Made by a program: the position numbers and the translations under genes
Shown: positions 56,875-64,000 of the stretch, in pieces
How positions within the stretch are numbered: the first letter of the stretch is position 1
How the letters are laid out: every line of letters starts with the position of its first letter
DNA from: Physella acuta
Taxonomy: Eukaryota > Mollusca > Gastropoda > Physidae
Direction of reading: 5' to 3'
DNA length: 64,000 nucleotides
NCBI RefSeq assembly: GCF_028476545.1
Contig: NW_026732693.1
Span: forward strand, 1-64,000
Notes under the pieces: model-generated
The model's database searches: none
Seen by the model: the letters and a program-made list of their open reading frames with translations, nothing else
What the model was told of the DNA's origin: nothing

Positions 56875-57931
56875 CTCTGCAGACAGTATTCACGGTGTCA
56901 GATGCGAAAATCCATGGCTAGATCTAGATACAAGTACTCGATACTTCCGTCAATCCTGTGCCAGTTTGTAGTCAGGTCCCCTTGTCTGTGACCCAATTAC
57001 CATTTGTCAGCAGGAATCTTCATACACTGTCGTCTGCTAGCCGATGGAACAGAACAGGTCGAATATCGACACTACAGCATTATTGATTGTAAACTGTGAA
57101 ATATTTTATGATTCCGCTCGAGAAATCCATTAGGTACACGGGCCCGGGAAGTCAGGGTAAAACCTACGGTGAGTTCTCATCTCAGCTACACACCACACAA
57201 CGTGTCAAGGTCAGGCCGGCGACACGGAGCGACGCGCGTGCATCAATGAATCAAATGTGTCCGGGTTGAGACTTGTTATGGCGACTCTGTGATTGGAACG
57301 ACACGGCGACACCCAGCATCAACACGTAGGTTGGTTTTTTCTATCGATAGACGTCTGCTTGTCAGAACCCTGTCTGCTGCTTCATATCTAACGTTTTTGT
57401 TTTGTTTTTCATTCACTTTTCCCTATACTATTTCGATCAATACTTTCATCATTAAAAAAAAATAATTCTCTTGAAATTTGTTTTTCTCTGTGTCGAGTGT
57501 TTCACGTTGATGTGTAGTCCTATGCGAGCTGGGGACAAGGCTATAACAGCGCGTGCATTCCCACAAGGACTATTTTTTCCCCAAGCCTCGCGCAATCGCA
57601 CCGAGGCGCGTGCAAGCAATGAGGTGTGCTGGGCTGTTCGATAAAACCATGTAGCTCGCCAGGCCATTAACGACAATCATTACAACTGCACTGTGTCTAT
57701 AGAAGATAAAAATAAAATCACGCCGTTTAGGAACCGTGCGTTTGATGGTTTGGAGATTAAAGACTGAAGTACTGAATACCCCCATTGTTATTAAATTCAT
57801 TTTTAATCTAACATGCTTTATGAAGTCTCATCAGTAGTTTTTTTTTTTTACATTATATAGTAGCCTACACATATTAGTGGGCTTCACTTTAAGGTCTACA
57901 GTTATACAACGAATTGTGTTTCAGCTTTTTT
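56875..57931 (-). promoter_or_regulatory. Candidate phosphatase promoter / 5' UTR region
   Basis: Upstream of the ATG exon in gene sense. Two CG-rich patches stand out against the AT-rich surroundings: 57130-57310 (GGCCGGCGACACGGAGCGAC, CGCGCGTGCATC) and 57490-57620 (CCTCGCGCAATCGCACCGAG). No TATA box or start site could be fixed. The divergent SMYD4 gene lies 4 kb further right. Confidence 0.4.
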
Positions 57932-58611
57932 ACTTTCTCGTATACGAAGTATAGAGTAAATATTGTAATCGTGCAAAAAAAAATAATTTAAAAAATCGAG
58001 ATTGTTTGCAAATCTCGACGTTTTACACCTCCCTGAGTCGGAAAAACATAGTTTTGCAATCTTGTCCGTATGTCTATATGTGTGCGTGTGTCTGTGAACA
58101 CGATAACTTGAGTACCGTTACAGCTAGGTTAATGAAATTTCATATTTAAATATTATATCAAATTTGTAGATCTGAATTAACTTTTCAGCGATTTCCGATA
58201 ACCGGAAGTGGAACTTTTTCTACTTTAAATTTTTCAAAACCTATAACTTGAGTACTATTTCAGATAGATAAATGAAATTTCACATGTCAGTAAAACATCT
58301 AATTCTCTGCCTTCTATCAAATTTTGAGTACTTTCCTTTGACCGAAAGTAGTAATTTACGCTATTTCCGATTTTTCAAAAACCGCAAGCGAATTTATAAA
58401 GTACTAATAATATTACGCACTATTATACACATTTTGTTTGGCGTTCACTTGGTGTGCAATTATTTTTTTCTACGAGATTCTATTCTACTTTAAAAAGTTT
58501 AAGTAATTAAAAATGGATTAAAAATAGTGTCTTCATCCCGAGTTGCAATCCCCCGTAGTGTTATATAAGAATATTCGAGAAAGTTTAGGGGAGATCACTC
58601 CCGGTTTATTT
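57932..58611. mobile_element. ACTTTCTCG-family interspersed element, copy 2
   Basis: Same order of motifs as the copy at 47.5 kb, including the CCCCCGTAGTGTTATATAA block. Outside it the flanks are unrelated, so it is dispersed rather than a segmental duplication. Confidence 0.65.
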
Positions 58612-59334
58612 GTAATAAGGTTTTAAAGATTAGATCAAATATAACACTTGCTACCCCCACCCCCTCCACAACACACACACCTGGTATTCCTATAAATAAT
58701 TTCTAAAACCAGCTTACTTGTGAAAATTCAGGGAAAATGTGATGCTCTTTATTTTTTTTTTTCTAAACTTTCCAACCCGCGCATACCCCCCCCCCCCCCC
58801 CCACCGTCACACATCGTCACAAGATGCCAAGATCCCGTACCTACCGCACTTACAAATCAAATTATTTGACTCATTTTAAAAAAAAGTAATATGTCCTATT
58901 TTTAAATCCACCATTTATTGCGTGATACATCGTCATAAAGTCACTCAGTCTTAATCTCTCCCAGGCCACATGATGCGTGATGTTGTCTATGTACGACTTT
59001 TAATTAAAAGTTAATAATATGTTTCTTGTTAACTTAGTTGAAAGCCTACAAGACTAGATTCTAATCAGATTCCCACACACCATAATCAAGATGCGAACGA
59101 TTTCAAAACTTTCATTAGAGCCAGCTGACGGCTACTTCCACGTCTGCTATAGAGGGAAGTCTAGATCTGATACGGCTAGATTGGGATTCCACATTTGGTG
59201 ATCGCTGAAAAAAGAACTCGGATTGTAACTTATGAGATGATATTAGATTGCATTTCATGAAGTCGCTTTCATCTGCCCCCTCCCTCTCACATTCACCCTA
59301 ATGAACTTACGTGTTATTTTTAAATATTAAAAAG
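58612..59334. other. Intergenic sequence
   Basis: C-run at 58785 and CA-rich patch at 58665; no gene recognised. Confidence 0.4.
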
Positions 59335-59498
59335 GGGGTCATCCATTTATGACGTCCACACGAGGGGGGGGGGTGAGGTTGGGGGTCCGAAAAAAATCGA
59401 CTTTTGTGGACACGTGGACGGGGGATTGGTGGGGGTTGTGAGTCAAGGGTTCTAAAATAAAATCAAAATTTTTGAGGACGTCATAAAAGGATGACCCC
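59335..59498. mobile_element. MITE with GGGGTCATCC inverted ends
   Basis: Ends GGGGTCATCCATTTATGAC and GTCATAAAAGGATGACCCC are inverted repeats over about 20 bp; 164 bp in all, G-rich, non-coding. A diverged relative may lie at about 25215-25310 (GTGACGTCATTTTTTTAGGG...). Confidence 0.65.
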
Positions 59499-59555
59499 TA
59501 GCATTACGTAAAATGCCATTGCTAATCAACTAAACACGTTGTCATTTAGAGACAA

Positions 59556-59870
59556 CGAGCCGACCCGCAGCGTATCATACGCCGCTATTTAGTTGTTTTA
59601 TTTTCTACTTTTCAGTAATTCATAATTTGTGAATTCGACAGCACCAATGCTGCCACTGAAAATATCTGCTTTAAAACGTTACCTCCCCTAAGTTTAAAAT
59701 CGTTTCAAACTAAATTATCTGCCCCTAATAGCCGTCACTAAACTCGGCTCTACGACGGTAAATATTTAGCGTGAACCACAGCTCACCAGACCATGTAGGG
59801 GTGGGGTGGTAGGGAGCGCGCTTGCTGCTTGTTTTCTAGCGTCTCCTGAAGAGAATTATATATATATAGA
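59556..59870 (-). mobile_element. Helitron-like non-autonomous element, copy C
   Basis: Shorter, more diverged copy lacking the homopolymer block; same ends (CGAGCCGACCCGCAGCG at low coordinate, TATATATAGA at high coordinate). Confidence 0.6.
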
Positions 59871-60074
59871 TAGATCAAGTAACATTGGTTGACTTGACCT
59901 ATGAATGGCATTTTTATTACTCTTAGGTCTACTTTGGACACCAACATGGACTAATAGAAAAAGATATAATTTATATAGAAACCAGTGTCCGCCCCCACCC
60001 GTCCCCTGTGGCACACCACAAAGTTTGGGGAGCATTATGCCAAACCGTCTTTGTTCACCTAACGTAGTTTAGTG

Positions 60075-60150
60075 AACTTATGAAGGGATCCGAACCCAAG
60101 ACTTTCGGGTTAGTAGATGCAAGCACTACCATTCGACCAATAAATACGTG
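60075..60150 (-). mobile_element. SINE tRNA-like head fragment
   Basis: On the minus strand, TGGTCGAATGGTAGTGCTTG, then AACCCGAAAGTCTTGGGTTC: A- and B-box-like, with little of the body. Confidence 0.55.
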
Positions 60151-60180
60151 ACGTCAAACAATAAAACATGTAGCTCTACC

Positions 60181-60296
60181 CAGTGGCGTCGCTAAGTCGG
60201 GTGTTACCCGGTGCGATCACTCATGGTGTCACCCCCACCCCTCCAAAGAAAAAAGTATATATGATATATGATATATGATATATGATATATGATATA

Positions 60297-60371
<75 letters not shown>

Positions 60372-60625
60372 CTATAAAGGGTTCACAGTAAATAGTAAAG
60401 ATCTTTATCTATAGTATATTCTATGGTCGATTAATAATATAGCTGGATGGAGCACTATTTTCTCTTTAGTCAGTAGGTTTATGTCATGGTCATGGTGTCA
60501 CCCCCCCTCTCCCTCCCCCGCCCCTTGTCGGGATCGTCAATTTGTACCAAAAATGCTCTTTAACTCTAATTAAAAAACCTATTTTTTTGTCTTGGTGTCA
60601 CCCTCTAAATGGTTTCACCCGGTGG
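60181..60625. mobile_element. GTGGCGTAGC-family fragment(s) with microsatellite
   Basis: CAGTGGCGTCGCTAAGTCGG and two later GGTGTCACCC blocks resemble the family, but the right end is not clear. Contains ATATG and (TA)n repeats at 60257-60366. Confidence 0.45.
60250..60366. repeat. ATATG / (TA)n microsatellite
   Basis: Six ATATATG units, then about 32 TA units. Confidence 0.9.
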
Positions 60626-61261
60626 GTAGAGAAGACGACATACAGCAGCCTAGAGAAGACGATAGTTATATTATTCTGATTTTGCGAATACAATTTATTC
60701 CGTCACAAAAAAAGGATTAGGCTAATATAATCTTCGTAGACAAAAGAGTTTTTCTAATGACTAAAGAAGGCATACGCCGATACCATAAGACTAGACTGGA
60801 CTAATAATAACAAACCTTCAAGTAATTATTTACTAATTACTTCTCTTCAATAATGACGTTAGAATAATAACACAAGAAGCCTAGAATCTACTATACTATA
60901 GGCCCTACGTTTTGTGCCAATGTGTAAAAACTAAATAAAAGACCTCAGTGCCTACTACTCTGGAAACTTCTTTCTGAGCTGTTTAAAATTAATAACCGTT
61001 AATCATGACAAAGTACAAACAATGACAGTTTTTGAGTGTACTCGATCTAATACGACAGACTAGTTCTAGATCTAGTAGTAGTACATACACTCCAGTGTCA
61101 CTACACAGACAGAGTACAGTGAGTAACAGACAGACAGTGACACAAAATATCATGGATGTAGCCTATGGCTATGCCATGCTAATCAATGCTATAATATTAA
61201 TAATAATATTATAAATAATAGGCTAATAAATATTAGTATTAACTATTACTCTAGTACTATA
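60626..61261. other. Intergenic / SMYD4 upstream sequence
   Basis: No exon recognised. The SMYD4 5' UTR exon and promoter should lie in this or neighbouring sequence but show no clear mark. Confidence 0.35.
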
Positions 61262-61350
61262 GTGACGCCCCCACCCCTGGAAATTTTAGCCCACTCTTCA
61301 CCCCCCCCCCCCCCCCCCAAAATAAATTCAAGTGCCCCCAGAGTTTCTAA
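61262..61350. mobile_element. C-run MITE fragment
   Basis: CGCCCCCACCCC, GGAAATTTTAG and CCAGAGTTTCT pieces of the C-run family, out of full order. A similar scrap (CAGTGTCCGCCCCCACCC) lies at about 59974-60003. Confidence 0.4.
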
Positions 61351-61872
61351 ATAGAAAAGGTTTAGAGTTTAGGCCATTAATTTTTATTGATTAGGCTACT
61401 AATACTTAGGAATTCTAAGTATAGTTAAAGTAAATCTGCCAGTTCTTCGCTGTTCAATAGAAATTAAAATAATCCTGCCATTCTAAAAGAAGTTTAGTAA
61501 ACTAAGCTAAATAAATAAACTAGATATAGCCTTTCTATAAATTAAGTAATGCAATCTTTTTAAATAGGTCCATTAGTTTATTTGACAAGTAGTTACCTAA
61601 ATACCAAATATAACTTGATTATGTCATGTAAGTTGTAACCCTTCAGGCTTCAGAGTAACCCAAGTCATACCATATTCATATGCCTAAACCTTAATTTCTG
61701 ACCATAACTACTGCCACCAGCCTTACACACCCATTGTTAGAAAAGTCTGTTGTTGGACATCGATAATACCAATACTTCTATTACCATAATTTGCTAGTAG
61801 CTTAAATTACACAAGTTAAATCTTGATAGAAATCAGATTTTTTGTCTGTTTTAATGTTTTAAAAAGATATTT
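61351..61872 (+). other. Probable SMYD4 5' UTR intron
   Basis: AT-rich, non-repetitive, leading to the acceptor at 61873-61885. Confidence 0.4.
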
Positions 61873-61885
61873 TTTATATTTCCAG
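61873..61885 (+). other. Candidate 3' splice site directly before the SMYD4 ATG
   Basis: T-rich tract ending TATTTCCAG abuts the ATG at 61886. It implies a non-coding 5' exon somewhere upstream that could not be located. The extra 21 in-frame residues before it (MIEIRFFVCF...) do not resemble the family. Confidence 0.6.
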
Positions 61886-63934
61886 ATGGATGGTGTAAAT
61901 GTTTCAAGAATCTTAACACAGCTGAAAGAAAACTTAGAAAAAAATAACAAGTACGATGACTTTGTTTCAAGTTTTAAAAAGTGTCAAACAAATGCCGAGA
62001 GAGTTGCTACCCTGTATAACTTAGAAGAGGCTAAGCAGCTGTTTGTCGTAGAGGAAAATTTCAAATCAAAATGCAAGCGAGAAGCAGAAAAATTGCGTGC
62101 AATTGGGAATGAATGCTTCAAATCTGGGGACTACCCAGGAGCTGTTAGCTGGTATACTCAAAGTATAATTAAAGCTCCTGACGACTCAGAGAATTTATCT
62201 CTGGCATACAATAACAGATCAACCGCAAACTTCTACATGAAAAATTATGCCCAGTGCTTGCAAGATGTAGAACTAGCTTTTATACACAACTATCCCACCA
62301 AGTCTTGTTACAAACTCTACCAACGAATAGGCAGGTGCATGTATTACTTGTGCAATAAACAAGAAGCTATTAAAGCCTTCCAACAAACAATATCAGCGCT
62401 TGAAAAAGCTGATTTAACAGAAGAAAACAGGCTCAGCATGATTGCTGATATGAACAAAGCCATAGAACAAAGTTCTAAAATTAACTTGCCTCCAGTGAAT
62501 TTGTCCATTAAAACACACAACTGCTGTCACCAAGGCATACCAAACTTTAGTTCTGAGACTAATAAGGAAATTCCCTGCTTGTCTGATTCAGTGGAAGTCA
62601 AGCTGGATAGTTATGGTGGTCGAGGATTGTTTGCCAGAAAAAATATTGAAATTGGTGAGGTTCTGATAGTCGAAACCCCATTTGCCACTCATTTGCTAAA
62701 GGAGTTTAACTTAAGCCACTGTCAATACTGTTGTAACAGGGTAAGCCTGGCCATCCCCTGTAAATACTGCAGTGGTGTTGTGTTCTGTAGCTTAGAGTGT
62801 CGAAATGCTGCCTGGCTGAAGTTCCATTGGGCAGAGTGCCACATCTTGGACAGTGTCCAGGATAAGAACTTATCCCTGTTGGCCATGCGTATGATTCTGA
62901 CTGCTGGTCATGATGAGTTGATTAAAATTGACGAGAAAGTGAACTCACAAGAAGATTTGCGCACTTCTGGTTTTGATGAAGAAGGGATTTATAATTCTGA
63001 GGATTACAGATCTGCTTATAGTTTAGTCAACCATGCAGACAGCAGGACTTGGACTGATTTGTTGAATAGAACTATTACTGCATTGTATTATCTCAGATAT
63101 CTAGAATTTGCGGGATTTTTCTCAGAAAAGATTACAAACACCAAAAAATTGAATTATTCAAGTTTAGCATTTATAGAACCAGAAGCAGAAACTGTGACAG
63201 AAAATGTATTGAATAACAAGACATGTGTGGGTGGCCACATCCTCAGAAATCTCATGATGCTGCCCTGTAATGCCCATGAAATCTCAGAGTTTGCTTTAAA
63301 TCTTGAAACCCCTGCCATGTCTGGCACAACTGAGTTAGCAGCTGGGGCTTACCCTGTGCTTAGTCTTATCAACCACTCTTGTGACCCATCAGTGGTTCGT
63401 GAGTCTTACGGTAACATCTGTGTTGGTAGGGCCATACGTAGCATACAAGCTGGTGAGGAACTCAAGGATAATTATGGTGCCCTTTACCCAACAATGGATC
63501 TTGAGACTCGACAAAGGACCCTGAAATCACAGTACTTTTTTGATTGCTCTTGTGAAGCTTGCTTAGGGGACTGGCCGCTGTACTTTGAGATCCCATGTGA
63601 CAGGCCGATACTGAGATGTAAGGTTTGTGATGGCTATGTGCCCATCCCACAAGGTAACCTGACTGAACTGGCCCAGTGTGTGACCTGTGGTCAGAGCCAG
63701 GACATCACTCGGATTCTTCTACCAATGGCGGAAATGGAGGCAGCCTACAAGGAGGCCTTGACCTCTGTCATTGATGGAAACAACAGCCAATCCAACATAA
63801 AGATCCTGTTGGATTACCTGAAGTTAATAGAAAAACACATCCATCGACCATGGAGAGACATCAACGACTGCCAGGAGGCATTTAAGCAGTGTTTAAACAT
63901 GCATGGCAGCTGTTACCCAGTAACCAAAGTATAA
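61886..63934 (+). CDS. SMYD4: SMYD4-like TPR-MYND-SET protein (N-terminal and catalytic part; C-terminus probably continues)
   Basis: 682 codons from the ATG at 61886. TPR-like helices at about 64-175 (RAIGNECFKSGDYPGAVSWY); SET start GGRGLFARKNIEIGE at 244-258; MYND zinc ligands C279, C282, C292, C295, C301, C305, H314, C318; SET core SLINHSCDPS (493-502) and DNYG (528-531); post-SET Cys 554, 556, 559; then a helical C-terminal domain. Family knowledge: SMYD4 is a SET/MYND lysine methyltransferase-like protein of nucleus and cytosol. An upstream in-frame Met at 61823 is rejected because TTTATATTTCCAG immediately before 61886 is a good acceptor. Vertebrate SMYD4 is about 800 residues and continues past this point; codon 681 ends just before GTATAA, so the TAA at 63932 is probably intronic and the last exon lies beyond the window. 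Confidence 0.93.
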   Translation: MDGVNVSRILTQLKENLEKNNKYDDFVSSFKKCQTNAERVATLYNLEEAKQLFVVEENFKSKCKREAEKLRAIGNECFKSGDYPGAVSWYTQSIIKAPDDSENLSLAYNNRSTANFYMKNYAQCLQDVELAFIHNYPTKSCYKLYQRIGRCMYYLCNKQEAIKAFQQTISALEKADLTEENRLSMIADMNKAIEQSSKINLPPVNLSIKTHNCCHQGIPNFSSETNKEIPCLSDSVEVKLDSYGGRGLFARKNIEIGEVLIVETPFATHLLKEFNLSHCQYCCNRVSLAIPCKYCSGVVFCSLECRNAAWLKFHWAECHILDSVQDKNLSLLAMRMILTAGHDELIKIDEKVNSQEDLRTSGFDEEGIYNSEDYRSAYSLVNHADSRTWTDLLNRTITALYYLRYLEFAGFFSEKITNTKKLNYSSLAFIEPEAETVTENVLNNKTCVGGHILRNLMMLPCNAHEISEFALNLETPAMSGTTELAAGAYPVLSLINHSCDPSVVRESYGNICVGRAIRSIQAGEELKDNYGALYPTMDLETRQRTLKSQYFFDCSCEACLGDWPLYFEIPCDRPILRCKVCDGYVPIPQGNLTELAQCVTCGQSQDITRILLPMAEMEAAYKEALTSVIDGNNSQSNIKILLDYLKLIEKHIHRPWRDINDCQEAFKQCLNMHGSCYPVTKV

Positions 63935-64000
63935 TTTTTTACCTGAGTTTTTAATGCAAGCTGCATTCTCCACAATCTTTTCTTATTTTAATCAGCTTTG

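Noticed and set aside
61823-61885. N-terminal extension of SMYD4 from the Met at 61823
   Set aside because: The sequence is hydrophobic, AT-driven, and ends in a good splice acceptor directly before the family-like start.

Overview
This is metazoan nuclear DNA: AT-rich, with spliced genes in long introns, dense minisatellites, MITE-like DNA elements, tRNA-derived SINEs, a short LTR element and very many C/G homopolymer runs. The repeat style suggests a mollusc, perhaps a gastropod, but that is an inference at low confidence. No prokaryotic features are present.

Two protein-coding genes can be read. (1) A receptor-type protein tyrosine phosphatase of the PTPRR (KIM) family runs on the minus strand from the ATG exon at about 56.87 kb and leaves the window at the left edge. 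Twelve coding exons were assembled by hand: signal peptide, glycosylated ectodomain with an RRKR furin site, SEA-like juxtamembrane part, one transmembrane helix, a Cys cluster, the kinase-interaction motif, and the first half of the phosphatase domain. All eleven exon junctions keep phase. The WPD loop and the catalytic Cys motif lie beyond base 1. (2) A SMYD4-like TPR-MYND-SET protein lies on the plus strand at 61.9-63.9 kb. The two genes are divergent, about 5 kb apart.

The most interesting content lies inside the 29-kb second intron of the phosphatase gene, on its antisense strand. It is a family of four U8 (SNORD118-type) box C/D snoRNA genes plus one degenerate 3' fragment. Each full copy has the 5' GGGATAAT segment, three hairpins, C box and D box. 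Each also has the same upstream element starting 60-61 bases before the RNA, and a 9-bp pairing between the start of the RNA and the sequence just past the D box. Three of the copies lie in tandem units of about 1.04 kb, the last spacer later enlarged by a Helitron-like insertion.

Region by region: 1-7.3 kb holds phosphatase exons 4-12 with two minisatellites; 7.3-21 kb is intron 3 (hAT-type MITEs, SINEs, minisatellites, a 3.5-kb LTR element with 480-bp LTRs); 21.0-21.1 kb is exon 3; 21.1-50.5 kb is intron 2 (many minisatellites, the U8 cluster, Helitron-like copies, and a 4.9-kb array of a unit of about 53 bp with variable C-runs); 50.5-51.0 kb is exon 2; 51-56.8 kb is intron 1; 57-61.8 kb is intergenic; then SMYD4. 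Most other open frames are artefacts of tandem repeats.
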